DNA of 64,000 nucleotides from Kushneria marisflavi (GTDB lineage Bacteria > Pseudomonadota > Gammaproteobacteria > Pseudomonadales > Halomonadaceae), in NCBI RefSeq assembly GCF_002157205.1, contig NZ_CP021358.1:496001-560000 (forward strand). Reading direction: 5' to 3'. The position numbers and the translations under genes were made by a program. Below are positions 8,739 to 18,027 of this stretch, piece after piece. Positions within the stretch are counted from its first letter, which is position 1. Every line of letters starts with the position of its first letter. The notes under the pieces are model-generated. The model was given only the letters and a program-made list of their open reading frames with translations. It made no database searches and was not told the DNA's origin.

Positions 8739-10328
8739 TCAGCCGTAGATGCCCTGACTGCGCAGATAGTCTTCATAACTGCCGCTGAAGTCGACGATAC
8801 CGTCATCCTTCATCTCGATGATGCGCGTGGCCAGGGAGCTTACGAACTCACGGTCGTGGCTGACAAAGATCAGCGTGCCGGGATAGTTCTCCAGCGCCAG
8901 GTTGAGCGCCTCGATCGATTCCATGTCCAGGTGGTTGGTCGGCTCGTCCATCACCAGCACGTTGGGCTTTTGCAGCGCCAGCTTGCCAAAGAGCATGCGG
9001 CCCTGCTCGCCACCGGAAATGACCCGTACCGATTTGCCGATATCGTCATTGGAGAACAGCATGCGGCCCAGCGCCGAGCGTACCTGCTGCTCACCCTGGG
9101 TGGTCCACTGTCCCATCCAGTCAAAAAGCGTGTCGCCACTTTCAAAATCCGCAGCGTGGTCCTGCGCGAAATACCCGACTTCTGCGGCATCGGTCCATTT
9201 CACTTCACCGCTGTCCACGGCCATATTGCCGGTCAGACAGTTGAGCAGCGTGGTCTTGCCGATGCCGTTGGGGCCGATGATGGCCACACGCTCGCCGGCT
9301 TCGACCTGCAGGCCGAACCGCTTGAACAGAACATTGTCATCCCAGGCCTTGCTGATGTTTTCGACCGTCAGCGCCTGACGATGAATCTTTTTGTTCTGCT
9401 CAAAGCGAATGAAGGGGCTGACACGCGATGACGGCTTGACCTCCTCGAGCTGAATCTTGTCGATCTTGCGCTGACGAGAGGTGGCCTGCTTGGCCTTGGA
9501 GGCGTTGGCCGAGAAGCGACTGACGAACTGCTGAAGCTCGGCAATCTCGGCCTTTTTCTTGGCGTTATCGGAATGCAGACGTTCGCGCGCCTGGGTGGCG
9601 GCAATCATGTACTCATCGTAGTTACCCGGAAACAGACGCAGTTCGCCGTAATCCAGATCCGCCATGTGTGTGCAGACACTATTCAGGAAGTGGCGGTCGT
9701 GCGAGATGATGATCATCGTCGCCCGCCGCGCCTTGAGGATGTCTTCCAGCCAGCGAATGGTGTTGATGTCCAGGTGGTTGGTCGGCTCATCGAGCAGCAG
9801 CACATCCGGGTCGGCAAAGAGGGCCTGCGCCAGCAGCACACGCAGCTTCCAGCCGGGGGCAACCGTGCTCATCAGATCCTGATGTTGATCATCCCCGATG
9901 CCCAGTCCCTGCAACAGCTCACCGGCGCGGGCTTCAGCGGTATAGCCGTCGAGTTCGGCATAGCGCACTTCGAGATCGGCAACCTTCATGCCATCTTCCT
10001 CGGACATCTCGGCCTGGGAGTAAATACGCTCCCGCTCGGCTGCGACGTGCCAGAGCTCTTCATGACCCATGATCACGGTATCGATGACTCGCTCATTCTC
10101 GAAGGCAAACTGATCCTGACGCAGCTTGCCAAGCCGTGTGGTCGCATCCTTCATGACCTGGCCGCCGGAAGGCTCCAGATCGCCCCCCAGGATTTTCATG
10201 AAAGTGGATTTACCACAGCCGTTGGCGCCGATCAGGCCATAGCGATGGCCGTTGCCGAACTTGACCGAGACGTTTTCAAACAGCGGCTTCGGGCCAAACT
10301 GCATGGTGATATTGGCAGTAGAGAGCAA
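8739..10328 (-). CDS. ybiT: ABC-F family ATPase, YbiT type
   Basis: A 529-residue soluble protein with two ABC ATPase domains and no membrane segment. The first Walker A is GANGCGKS (residues 34-41) and the second is GPNGIGKTT (about 350). Both halves have a Walker B ending in DEPTNHLD. The linker between them is the ABC-F signature region, with [29 protein letters not shown]. Its close match to E. coli YbiT (530 aa) from memory covers most of the chain. ABC-F proteins bind the ribosomal E site and relieve or regulate stalled translation; the YbiT-specific role is less clear. The start codon is TTG with GGAA upstream; no other start restores the conserved N-terminus. Confidence 0.93.
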   Translation of the reverse strand: MLSTANITMQFGPKPLFENVSVKFGNGHRYGLIGANGCGKSTFMKILGGDLEPSGGQVMKDATTRLGKLRQDQFAFENERVIDTVIMGHEELWHVAAERERIYSQAEMSEEDGMKVADLEVRYAELDGYTAEARAGELLQGLGIGDDQHQDLMSTVAPGWKLRVLLAQALFADPDVLLLDEPTNHLDINTIRWLEDILKARRATMIIISHDRHFLNSVCTHMADLDYGELRLFPGNYDEYMIAATQARERLHSDNAKKKAEIAELQQFVSRFSANASKAKQATSRQRKIDKIQLEEVKPSSRVSPFIRFEQNKKIHRQALTVENISKAWDDNVLFKRFGLQVEAGERVAIIGPNGIGKTTLLNCLTGNMAVDSGEVKWTDAAEVGYFAQDHAADFESGDTLFDWMGQWTTQGEQQVRSALGRMLFSNDDIGKSVRVISGGEQGRMLFGKLALQKPNVLVMDEPTNHLDMESIEALNLALENYPGTLIFVSHDREFVSSLATRIIEMKDDGIVDFSGSYEDYLRSQGIYG

Positions 10329-10345
10329 GGGGAATTTCCGAAAAG

Positions 10346-10374
10346 GCGCCCGAGCCGGCAGGCCGGCTCGGGCG
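10346..10374 (-). terminator. Probable terminator of the ankyrin-repeat gene
   Basis: A strong GC stem (GCCCGAGCCGGC / GCCGGCTCGGGC) lies between the ankyrin gene and ybiT. On the minus strand it is followed only by a short CCTTTT, so the U-tract is weak. It could instead attenuate read-through into ybiT. Confidence 0.55.
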
Positions 10375-10446
10375 TGAATGATGACGTTTGGCGGGCGATT
10401 GTACGCGTATGGCGGGACACTTTATAGACGGCGCCGGCTTCGGGAC

Positions 10447-10977
10447 TTAATCCGCGCGGGTTTCTCCCAAAAGCGCCGGGGTGTGTTCGGCACCCATTCC
10501 CAGTGCCAGTTGGCCGGCCGTCATGCCACGGCTTTCGCGTCGCATGGGGTCAGCTCCCTTTTCCAGCAAAAACCGTGTGATCTCGACGTGATCGAACATG
10601 GCCGCAAACATGAGGGCGGTCTTGCCATCCGGCGAACAGCCATCGATCTCGGCGCCACCGTCCAGCAGCAGTCGGACCATCTCCAGATTTCCCTTGAAGG
10701 CCGCGCCAGCCAGCGGGTTCTGGCCATTGTCGTTGCGCAGTTCGGGGTCGGCGCCATGCTCGAGCAACACCTTCACGGTGTCATGATGGCCGTGATAGCT
10801 CGCCAGCATCAAAAGGCTGTCCCCCTTGTGATTGCGCATATTGGGCGGCAGTCCCTGACCCAGCCACTCCCGAAACTTCTCGGCATCGCCGGTGCGCGCC
10901 GTGTTGAATATCCGGGTGGCAAGCTCAATCGTTTCCTCATCAATGTCGTGAGGCTGCTGCGGGGTATTATCACTCAT
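10447..10977 (-). CDS. Ankyrin-repeat protein
   Basis: A 176-residue soluble protein. Residues about 45-160 are three to four ankyrin repeats: GDSLLMLASYHGHHDTVKVL, LLEHGADPELRNDNGQNPLA, GAAFKGNLEMVRLLLDGGA and GKTALMFAAMFDHVEITRFL are in-register units. Ankyrin repeats mediate protein binding; the partner is unknown. Start: ATG 10977 has GGAGA upstream and begins MSDNTPQQ; an upstream start at 11082 would add an unsupported 35-residue extension. The gene lies upstream of ybiT on the same strand, with a hairpin between. Confidence 0.85.
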   Translation of the reverse strand: MSDNTPQQPHDIDEETIELATRIFNTARTGDAEKFREWLGQGLPPNMRNHKGDSLLMLASYHGHHDTVKVLLEHGADPELRNDNGQNPLAGAAFKGNLEMVRLLLDGGAEIDGCSPDGKTALMFAAMFDHVEITRFLLEKGADPMRRESRGMTAGQLALGMGAEHTPALLGETRAD

Positions 10978-11166
10978 GGCCGTCTCCGCTTTAGAACGGG
11001 TCAGGGTTTCAGAGCCCCTGCCCGGCGTCAAAACATGCAATACGTCAAAACAACCCCGAAAGGTAGCTGTCACGGGGGACAATGAATAGCCCTTAACAAT
11101 TACTTAATTAACAATGCGATTGATCCTGCTATCGTCCTGCCACATTTTAGTCAGCATTCATGGAAG

Positions 11167-12138
11167 ATGTTCGTGGCCGACAATACGCTCCCCCTGCCGC
11201 TACCATTACTGCGCACGCGTCAACGATGCTCTGAAGCCTTTCGCCGCCTCAAGCGCTCGGACCGGCGCGAAGCCCTGCGACAGTTTGAAAAACGTTTTGG
11301 TCGCACACCATCGCTCAAGGCTCCACGTACATGGAGCGAAAAGCTGACGTGCCTCAAGCTCGATGCTGATCGTCCCATCTTTCGTGATCTGGCTGACAAG
11401 CTGGCAGTGCGTGACTTCGTGGCGCAAAGACTGGGACAGCAGCATTTGATCCCGCTGCTGGCGTCAAATCCGGTGCTGACGCGTGACATGTTCGAGGCCC
11501 TGCCCGAGCAGTTCGTCATCAAGGGCAACCATGGCAGCGCCATGAATCGCATCGTCACCGACAAGAGCGCTCTTTCCTTTGACGAGCTAAAGCGTCAGAC
11601 CGATGGCTGGCTCAGTCGCAACTTTTATATGGGCTCACGCGAGACCCAGTACCGCAACATTGCACCGCAGCTGGTGGTTGAACAGCTCATGCTTGATGAC
11701 GGCGGCAACATTCCGGCCGATTACAAGTTCCACTGCTTCAACAGCGCCGAACAATCACATTGCATCATTCAGGTTGATAGCGACCGCTTCAACGGCCATT
11801 GCCGTGATTATTTCACGACCGACTGGCAGCGGCTGCCGCTCAAGGTCAAATACGCCAACAGTTCGGCGTCGCGCCTCCCGACAAGGCCTGACAACCTGGA
11901 AGCCCTGATCGAGTGCGCCAAAAACCTTTCACAGGGATTCGCTTACGTGCGGGTGGATCTCTACAGCCTTCAGGGACAGGTCTATTTTGGTGAGATGACC
12001 TTTACCCCGGGTAGTGGCTTTGAGCGCTTTGAGCCCAGCCACTTTGATGAGCAGTGGGGGGAGTATTTCGATCTCGAGCACCAGCTTTCTCTTCATACCA
12101 GAGAGGATCTGGAACGTGCTCGCCTCGCTCAACTCTGA
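11167..12138 (+). CDS. TupA-like ATP-grasp family protein
   Basis: A 323-residue soluble protein resembling the TupA-like ATP-grasp family often found in cell-surface polysaccharide or teichuronopeptide loci. Landmarks are the N-terminal PRTWSEKLTCLKL, DKLAVRDFVAQRLG, the ATP-binding QFVIKGNHGSAMNRIV (residues about 116-131), VVEQLMLDDGGNIPADYKFHCFN, VRVDLYSLQGQVYFGEMTF and the end GSGFERFEP. Family members are thought to join amino groups to carboxylates; the substrates here are unknown. No glycosyltransferase cluster is adjacent, so it stands alone. Its stop overlaps the convergent MFS gene's stop by 10 bases. Confidence 0.82.
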   Translation: MFVADNTLPLPLPLLRTRQRCSEAFRRLKRSDRREALRQFEKRFGRTPSLKAPRTWSEKLTCLKLDADRPIFRDLADKLAVRDFVAQRLGQQHLIPLLASNPVLTRDMFEALPEQFVIKGNHGSAMNRIVTDKSALSFDELKRQTDGWLSRNFYMGSRETQYRNIAPQLVVEQLMLDDGGNIPADYKFHCFNSAEQSHCIIQVDSDRFNGHCRDYFTTDWQRLPLKVKYANSSASRLPTRPDNLEALIECAKNLSQGFAYVRVDLYSLQGQVYFGEMTFTPGSGFERFEPSHFDEQWGEYFDLEHQLSLHTREDLERARLAQL

Positions 12139-13394
12139 GGCTGTGACTCCAGTGAAGATGATGTCGCCCTGTCTTCTGACAGAGCCTGGCGTCGGGCTCG
12201 CGCGCGGCGTCTGATCGAGACGGTGTAGAGCCCGACACAAAGCGCCCAGCCGGCCAGACTGCAAAGCGCTGCAGCCAGAAAGATATTTGAATAGCCGGCA
12301 CGGCTGGCGATAAAGCCCGCCAGCGGCCCGGTCAGGCCCACCGCAGCATCCAGAAAGACCGAATAGGCGCCCAGTGCGGCACTGCGACTGGTGGCGGCAA
12401 TCTTGGCCACCGCCACGACGCCCAGTGCCGGATAAATCAGTGAGACCCCAAGACCTGCCAGTATCGCGCCCAGCAGGGCAACGCCCGGATGAGTGGCCTG
12501 CCACAGGGCCAGAAGCCCTGCCAGCTCGACCATAAAGCACACCAGCGTCACACGATAGCCGCCGAAGCGATTAACGGTACCGGCAAACAGCACCCGCGCC
12601 GTGATAAAGGCAGCGCCAAAGGCGCTCAGCCCCCAGGCCGCGTGATCCCACTGCTGGTCGGCGTAATACAGCGTTATAAAGGTCGCGATCACACCATAGC
12701 CGACCGAGCTCAGGGCCAGCGCACCGCCATAGGGGGCGACCACGCGGAAGACATGCGCAAAGGGCACGCGCTTGCCGCTGACAATCGGAGAGGCCGGTCG
12801 CCGCCAGGCCAGCGCCAGTGCCAGCCCACCGATCAACACGATGAAAAGCCCCATGCTCATCACGCCAAGCCCCTGCGCAAGCACGGCGCCCAGCGGCGCG
12901 CCTATGGCCAGCGCGCCAAATCCTGCGATGCCATTCCAGGAGATCACCTTGCTCATCAACGCAGGCCCCACCAGCCCGATACCCCAGCTCAGCGAGCCCG
13001 TGCCGATCATCCCCTGAGAGACACCCAGCACCAGGCGACTCAGAACCAACAATACCAGGCTTGCAAGCGGCCATTGAATACTCAGCGTCGCCATCAGAAT
13101 CAGGACACCGTTGAGCGCGCAGCCGCTCATGCCCAGCAGCACCACACGCTTGGCGCCAAGCCGGTCGGCCATCTGACTTGAGAAGGGTCGGGACAGGAGC
13201 GTCGCCACAAACTGAAGGCTGATGACCGCGCCTACCGTGACGGCATCAAAGCCCAGCGGGCCATTCATCCATGGCGGCAGCACCGTCAGCGTCATCCCGA
13301 TACACAGCATGCTGACAAAGGTAGAGCTGACGATGGCGACAATACGAAGGTTGGTACCGGCGGGCGTTGCTCCCGCCATCGAATCAGAGGACAT
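12129..13394 (-). CDS. MFS transporter, YhhS/YfcJ-like
   Basis: A 421-residue, 12-segment inner-membrane protein of the major facilitator superfamily. N-terminal NLRIVAIVSSTFVSMLCIGM, then LGFDAVTVGAVISLQFVATLLSRP and the MFS loop motif ADRLGAKRVV are typical of the YhhS/YfcJ branch of putative drug or metabolite exporters. The substrate is unknown. Start is uncertain: ATG 13394 gives the family-like short leader before NLRIV; ATG 13442 has a slightly better Shine-Dalgarno sequence (AGGCG) but adds 16 residues. It is convergent and overlapping with the ATP-grasp gene. Confidence 0.85.
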   Translation of the reverse strand: MSSDSMAGATPAGTNLRIVAIVSSTFVSMLCIGMTLTVLPPWMNGPLGFDAVTVGAVISLQFVATLLSRPFSSQMADRLGAKRVVLLGMSGCALNGVLILMATLSIQWPLASLVLLVLSRLVLGVSQGMIGTGSLSWGIGLVGPALMSKVISWNGIAGFGALAIGAPLGAVLAQGLGVMSMGLFIVLIGGLALALAWRRPASPIVSGKRVPFAHVFRVVAPYGGALALSSVGYGVIATFITLYYADQQWDHAAWGLSAFGAAFITARVLFAGTVNRFGGYRVTLVCFMVELAGLLALWQATHPGVALLGAILAGLGVSLIYPALGVVAVAKIAATSRSAALGAYSVFLDAAVGLTGPLAGFIASRAGYSNIFLAAALCSLAGWALCVGLYTVSIRRRARARRQALSEDRATSSSLESQPQS

Positions 13395-13482
13395 GGTCTT
13401 GTCGTTGTTGGTCAAGGTATGAGGTTGTATGACATTTACCATACGCCTGACGAGGCGCCAGTAACAGTCCTTCTCGGTCCTT

Positions 13483-14706
13483 TCATGTCTCGCGGGCCAC
13501 AGCTTCAAGCGCTCGATCAAGTGGGCCACTGCCCATTATCTGCACACGCCCAAGCCCCAGAAAACGGGCCAGTCGGACAAGCTCCTCAAACAGTGCCGGC
13601 GCCAGTATTTCCGTTGAGATATTCGGTTCGGGGTGGGCCCTGATCACCTGCAGCACACCAGCGGCGCGTTCGGCCTTGAGATCGACACGAGCGGCCATTT
13701 GCCCGGCCAGCATGAAAGGCAGCACGTAATAGCCGTACTGGCGCAGGTGCGATGGCGTATAAATTTCGATGCGATAATGAAAGTCGAACACACGAGCGGC
13801 GCGCTCGCGGTCCCACATCAGAGGATCAAAGGGTGAAAGGAGCGCGGTCGCATGGCTTGCCCGGCGACTGGTTCGCGCCCTGACATGCTGCCAGGCCGGC
13901 ATTGACCAGCCCTCCACCTCGACAGGCTCCAGCTCACCGCTGTCGACCAGCGCCTCGATGCACGCGCGGGCCTCACGACCATCCAGGCGAAAATAACGCT
14001 GCATATCCCGCACGCTGGCCACGCCCATGGCCCGAGCCGCCCGTGCGACCAGCGCCTGCTGAGCCTGTTGGGGTGACAACTCAGGTGCCTCGACGGCATC
14101 ATACCCGACCACACGCTCGGGCAGGTCATATACCCGTTCAAAATTGCCACGCCGATGGGCCACCAGTACCTGGCCACTCCAGAAAAGATACTCAAGGGCT
14201 GACTTGCCATGACTCCAGCCCCACCAGCTACCCTGCCCTCGCCCGCCGCCGGTCAGGTCAGACGCTGCCAGCGCACCGCGATGGCGGATCTCAGCGAGCG
14301 CCTGGTCTACAAAATCAGGATGCTCTTTCGAGAAACGCGCCAGGCGTTTGTAAAGGCCACCCCCGCCTTCACGGGCGCGCTGCATGCGAAAGCGATAGAG
14401 CGGGTAATCTTCCACGGGAATCAGCGAGGCTTCATGGCCCCAGTATTCAAACAGTCGCCTTTTGGAAGGCGGCCCCTGATTAAAGCGCTCCAGCCATTGC
14501 CGATCATAAGGGCCCAGCCGTGAATACAGCGGCATATAATGCGCCCGACACAGCACGTTGACGCTGTCGATCTGCAAGAGCCCGAGCCTTCGAACCAGGC
14601 TTGAAAGTGCACGACTGTCAGGCTCGGGGCCATCGCGGTCGGCGCCAAACCCCTGCATGGCCAGCGTCAGATGGCGAACGTTTGAGGCTGATAGATGGCG
14701 GGTCAT
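13483..14706 (-). CDS. ycaQ: Crosslink-repair DNA glycosylase, YcaQ family
   Basis: A 407-residue winged-helix protein of the YcaQ/AlkX family (HTH_42). The family's catalytic Q-x-D motif is visible as Q45-I46-D47 in LGLLQIDSVN, followed by RAHYMPLYSRLGPYD. Other family segments are EYWGHEASLIPVEDYPL, LLSPFDPLMWDRERAARVFDF and YRIEIYTPSHLRQYGYYVLPF. E. coli YcaQ excises bulky N-alkyl purines and unhooks interstrand crosslinks. Start: ATG 14706 with AGGAG about 10 bases upstream; the longer frame from 14772 is not needed. It is divergent from the secreted protein gene at 14791. Confidence 0.9.
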   Translation of the reverse strand: MTRHLSASNVRHLTLAMQGFGADRDGPEPDSRALSSLVRRLGLLQIDSVNVLCRAHYMPLYSRLGPYDRQWLERFNQGPPSKRRLFEYWGHEASLIPVEDYPLYRFRMQRAREGGGGLYKRLARFSKEHPDFVDQALAEIRHRGALAASDLTGGGRGQGSWWGWSHGKSALEYLFWSGQVLVAHRRGNFERVYDLPERVVGYDAVEAPELSPQQAQQALVARAARAMGVASVRDMQRYFRLDGREARACIEALVDSGELEPVEVEGWSMPAWQHVRARTSRRASHATALLSPFDPLMWDRERAARVFDFHYRIEIYTPSHLRQYGYYVLPFMLAGQMAARVDLKAERAAGVLQVIRAHPEPNISTEILAPALFEELVRLARFLGLGRVQIMGSGPLDRALEAVARET

Positions 14707-14790
14707 GGTGCTGCCTGCTCCTGTCGTATATCCTGGCATGACATCAAAGGGCGCCCGCTGCGGTGCCCACACCTGTCATGGAGCCCTTTC

Positions 14791-15246
14791 ATGGTCAAGT
14801 CTCTTCCCCTGTCCTGCGGTCTGACTCACGCGCTGCTGCCTCTGTTGATACTGGGCGCGGCATCAGCAAATGCCGCACCGACGACCTCCGGACGCGCCGG
14901 ACTGCCCGACGATGCTCGCCCGATCTGGATCGGTGAGCAGCGCTATCAGGTGTCGCGAGGCAGCTGGTTTGTGGCCTCCGAAAGTGATGGACGCTATACC
15001 CCAACGCCTACCCCGCGCGAAGTTCAGATGTCCGGAATGGACCTGTTTGATGTCGTGGCCTACCCGATGCAGGATCAAACGCTACGCCTGCAGCAGCACG
15101 ACCACGGCCAGTGTCATCGCTGGGCCATCGATCAGAGCGGCTTTAACCCCACGACTACACTTGAGCCACCTTCCCGGCTTCAGGCGGGCACCTATCGCCG
15201 TGCACTGGCCGCCTGTCTGGTCGGCCACCGCTACAGCGTGCAGTAA
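14791..15246 (+). CDS. Secreted hypothetical protein, 151 aa
   Basis: Begins with a clear Sec signal peptide (MVKSLPLSCGLTHALLPLL, cut near ASANA/AP), so the mature part of about 120 residues is periplasmic or surface. Two Cys near the C-terminus (GQCHRW and ALAACLVG) could form a disulfide. I recognise no domain. ATG 14791 is preceded by GGAG at 8 bases; the longer frame from 14695 would put the signal peptide inside the protein. It overlaps nothing and ends 18 bases before the convergent NYN gene. Confidence 0.75.
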   Translation: MVKSLPLSCGLTHALLPLLILGAASANAAPTTSGRAGLPDDARPIWIGEQRYQVSRGSWFVASESDGRYTPTPTPREVQMSGMDLFDVVAYPMQDQTLRLQQHDHGQCHRWAIDQSGFNPTTTLEPPSRLQAGTYRRALAACLVGHRYSVQ

Positions 15247-15264
15247 CCATTGGCAGCCCCCGAC

Positions 15265-15750
15265 TCAGCGTCGGGTGTTCTGCAAAAGCGCGCCTTCAAT
15301 GGGTACAAATCGGTCGGCCGCCTGCCGAAGGGCATTGGCGGTCAGTGCCTGAACACCATAAACATCGGTTTTGACGCCAAAGCGCTGCTGTATACGGTCA
15401 AGCAATTCGGAAAAATCGCCATCGCCCGAAATCAATACCACCCGGTCGACCTCGCTCGACGTTTCAAAAACATCCAGCGTGATCCCGACATCCCAGTCGC
15501 CCTTGGCACTGCCATCACGGCGCTGAATGAACGGCTTGAGGCGCACCTCAAAGCCAATATCGCGCAGCGCATGCTGAAACTGCTGCTGGCGCGGATCATG
15601 TCGCTCGATGGCATAGGCATAAGCGGCCACGACGGTGTCCTCGCCGACGGCATGTCGCCAGAGCGCAGCGTAGTTGACCTGACAGCCAAAGGTTTCGCGG
15701 GCGGTGTAATAGATGTTTTGTACGTCGGCAAAAAGCGCAACTCGAGCCAT
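15265..15750 (-). CDS. NYN domain protein (PIN-like RNase fold, LabA/DUF88 family)
   Basis: A 161-residue protein that is essentially one NYN domain. The PIN-like acidic centre is visible: D9 in LFADVQNIYY, D85/D87 in KGDWDVGITLDVF, and D110/D112 in LISGDGDFSELLDRI. These residues would bind Mg2+ for RNA cleavage. Members of this family are candidate RNA-processing nucleases, but the target is unknown. It lies just upstream of nothing on its strand and 11 bases downstream of the MocA-like gene, so it may be the last gene of the xdhC-mocA transcript. Confidence 0.87.
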   Translation of the reverse strand: MARVALFADVQNIYYTARETFGCQVNYAALWRHAVGEDTVVAAYAYAIERHDPRQQQFQHALRDIGFEVRLKPFIQRRDGSAKGDWDVGITLDVFETSSEVDRVVLISGDGDFSELLDRIQQRFGVKTDVYGVQALTANALRQAADRFVPIEGALLQNTRR

Positions 15751-15761
15751 GAGATCTCAAA

Positions 15762-16385
15762 TCATTGAAGTGAAGACAGGTCTTTGGGCGTATCGATATC
15801 GGTAAGGATTCCCGGATCGCTGGTGTCCAGCGTCACGACCTGCAGGGCATGACGCTTGAGCAGTGACCGGGCGCCCTCATCCCCGTCAAGTTCTGCCAGC
15901 GCCGGCCAGAATGACCGTCCAAAGACCACAGGATGGCCCGCGCGGCCCTGATGGCTCGGACGCACGATGATATCGCCACTCGCATGGACCATCAGAGCCG
16001 AAAGGGTCTCGTCACGCACCTCGGGCATATCCCCCAGCATGAGCGCCAGCGCCTCACATTGCAGGTGACGTGGCTCGGTCGAGGCGAGCAGGCCGGATAC
16101 CGCCGTGGCAAGGCTTGTTCCCATGCCGATGGGTGATGAAGGTGCATGCATGATGTGCGCCTCGAACGGCAAACCAAAAGGTTCAATGGGCTCGCCATGA
16201 CGCAACATGACGGCCATGGCGGTCACATGGGGGGCCAGCCTGGCCGCCGTGGCCGCCAGCAGCGTCTGCCCATTAAACGAAGCCAGACGCTTGTCACTGC
16301 CGAACCGACGACTCTGTCCTGCCGCCAGCACCAGCCCTATCACCTGTGGAGTCTTGCGCCGTTGATCGTGCCTGGGTTCTGCCAT
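15762..16385 (-). CDS. MocA-type molybdenum cofactor cytidylyltransferase family protein
   Basis: A 207-residue nucleotidyltransferase with the MobA/MocA NTP-binding signature LAAGQSRRFGSDK at residues 20-32. An acidic metal site (LMLGDMPEV) and GRAGHPVVFGRSF follow. Proteins of this type next to xdhC usually convert molybdopterin-Mo to the CMP dinucleotide form used by xanthine-dehydrogenase-family enzymes. Its start codon overlaps the XdhC stop by one base (TGATG), indicating translational coupling. No molybdoenzyme structural gene is in the window. Confidence 0.87.
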   Translation of the reverse strand: MAEPRHDQRRKTPQVIGLVLAAGQSRRFGSDKRLASFNGQTLLAATAARLAPHVTAMAVMLRHGEPIEPFGLPFEAHIMHAPSSPIGMGTSLATAVSGLLASTEPRHLQCEALALMLGDMPEVRDETLSALMVHASGDIIVRPSHQGRAGHPVVFGRSFWPALAELDGDEGARSLLKRHALQVVTLDTSDPGILTDIDTPKDLSSLQ

Positions 16386-17404
16386 CAGACCGCAGTCGCC
16401 ACGGGGGTAGCGGCGAGATGCGTTTCTCCTGCCTTGCCGTTATAAATCCGCATGACATCGGCCACAACAGACAGGGCAATCTCGGCCGGTGCCTTGCTGC
16501 CAAGATCCATGCCGATCGGCATATGAATCCGGGCAATCTCTTCGTCATTAAGGCCACCGGAGCGCCTGAGTCGCTCGGCACGCTTTTGTGAGGTTCTTTT
16601 TGAGCCCATCACACCGATGTAAAACGCAGGCGTTCTGACCGCCTCTACCATGGCCGGGTCATCGATGCGCGGGTCATGGGTCAACGCCACCACGGCAGTG
16701 GCCTCGTGACAGGCGCCCGAGGCAATGAACAGTGCCGGCAGGGCCGCCTGTACTTCAATGCCCTCACCGTGGCCGGCAGCGATGAACTCGCGTCGCACCT
16801 CGTCGCGCGGATCGCAGACAATCACCTCATACCCCAGCGCACGAGCGAACTGGGCACAGAAACCGGCCACCGGTGAAATGCCGGCCAGAATCAGACGCAG
16901 GGCCGGACCGACGCGGATCTGTACCATCCCCTGGTCATCACGCGTCACGGCGGGGCCGTTGGGGGATTCGTCAAGTACGACACGATAGCGACCGTTTTCC
17001 GGATTCACGCGTCGAACCAGGCGCTTGCGCCCCAGAAGCGTCGCCTCAAGCACTTCCAGGTGCACCTTCAACTCATCGGTGACGTCCAGCCGCTCGATAA
17101 GCACTTCCAGCACGCCGCCACAGGGCAATTGAAGACGCTGACTCTCTTCCTGGCTTTCGCCATAGCGCACAATGGTGGCCGGACTTGAAAAGGCGCCGTC
17201 CTGAAGGCTTTCGATAAACGCCTCCTCGACACAGCCGCCGGACAGCGAGCCGACATGATGACCATCCTGTGTGGCCACCAGCATCGAGCCGGGCGCACGA
17301 GGCGAAGAGCCATAGGTTCCCAGAACGGTACACAGCCAGATCGTGGAATGGGTATAAGCCCATTCGCGAGCCTGCTGGATCACCTGCAGATCAAGATGAC
17401 GCAT
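16385..17404 (-). CDS. XdhC family molybdoenzyme maturation protein
   Basis: A 339-residue protein with the two-part XdhC/CoxI layout. The N-terminal XdhC_CoxI part has GSSPRAPGSMLV, GSLSGGCVEEAFIES and LPCGGVLEVLIE, with the conserved Cys residues. The C-terminal Rossmann domain has GISPVAGFCAQFARALGYEV, VCDPRDE and FYIGVMGSKRTS. XdhC binds and sulfurates the molybdenum cofactor before insertion into xanthine-dehydrogenase-family enzymes. Start ATG 17404 has GGAG 9 bases upstream; the 25-residue extension to 17479 is rejected. It is the first gene of the coupled xdhC-mocA pair. Confidence 0.9.
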   Translation of the reverse strand: MRHLDLQVIQQAREWAYTHSTIWLCTVLGTYGSSPRAPGSMLVATQDGHHVGSLSGGCVEEAFIESLQDGAFSSPATIVRYGESQEESQRLQLPCGGVLEVLIERLDVTDELKVHLEVLEATLLGRKRLVRRVNPENGRYRVVLDESPNGPAVTRDDQGMVQIRVGPALRLILAGISPVAGFCAQFARALGYEVIVCDPRDEVRREFIAAGHGEGIEVQAALPALFIASGACHEATAVVALTHDPRIDDPAMVEAVRTPAFYIGVMGSKRTSQKRAERLRRSGGLNDEEIARIHMPIGMDLGSKAPAEIALSVVADVMRIYNGKAGETHLAATPVATAV

Positions 17405-17556
17405 TCGAGCACTCCGAGAGGAGAAAAGGGAAAGAATGACAACAAGGATAGCAGCCTCATGATCACCCCGCCGCGTCATGCACCGGCCTCATGAAAACAC
17501 CTTCATGAACATGCTAGCCTGAGCGTCCCTGTTTCATCATGTGATGGAGTCCGCGC

Positions 17557-18027
17557 ATGGAAAGCCGTCCCCCGCTTCCCCCCTTTGACATGGACAGCGC
17601 CCGCGCCAAGGTGCGTGCCGCAGAAGACGCCTGGAATACCCGCCAGCCAGAACGGGTCGCCGGCGCCTATAGTGAGGATTCACGCTGGCGCAATCGCACC
17701 GAATTCTTTCAGGGGCGTGAGGCCATTACCGCCTTTTTGCATCGCAAGTGGCAGCGCGAGCTCGACTACCGACTCTGCAAGGAGCTCTGGGCCTTTACCG
17801 ATCACACCATTGGCGTGCGCTTTCAGTACGAATGGCGCGACCGCTCCGATCAGTGGTATCGGGCCTATGGCAACGAGATGTGGGAATTCAACGAATACGG
17901 CCTGATGGTGCGCCGCGAAGCCAGCATCAACGAGATACCCATCGAAGCCGATGAACGTCGTTTCCGCTGGCCGGCACCCGGCCCGCGCCCACAGGATCAT
18001 CCGGGGCTCAATCAGCTGGGGCTTTAA
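17557..18027 (+). CDS. DUF1348 (SnoaL/NTF2-like) protein
   Basis: A 156-residue cone-shaped NTF2-like fold protein matching the DUF1348 family along most of its length. Segments are [52 protein letters not shown] and [20 protein letters not shown]. Aromatic and charged residues line a pocket of unknown ligand. Its stop overlaps the convergent recC stop by three bases. Function unknown. Confidence 0.85.
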   Translation: MESRPPLPPFDMDSARAKVRAAEDAWNTRQPERVAGAYSEDSRWRNRTEFFQGREAITAFLHRKWQRELDYRLCKELWAFTDHTIGVRFQYEWRDRSDQWYRAYGNEMWEFNEYGLMVRREASINEIPIEADERRFRWPAPGPRPQDHPGLNQLGL

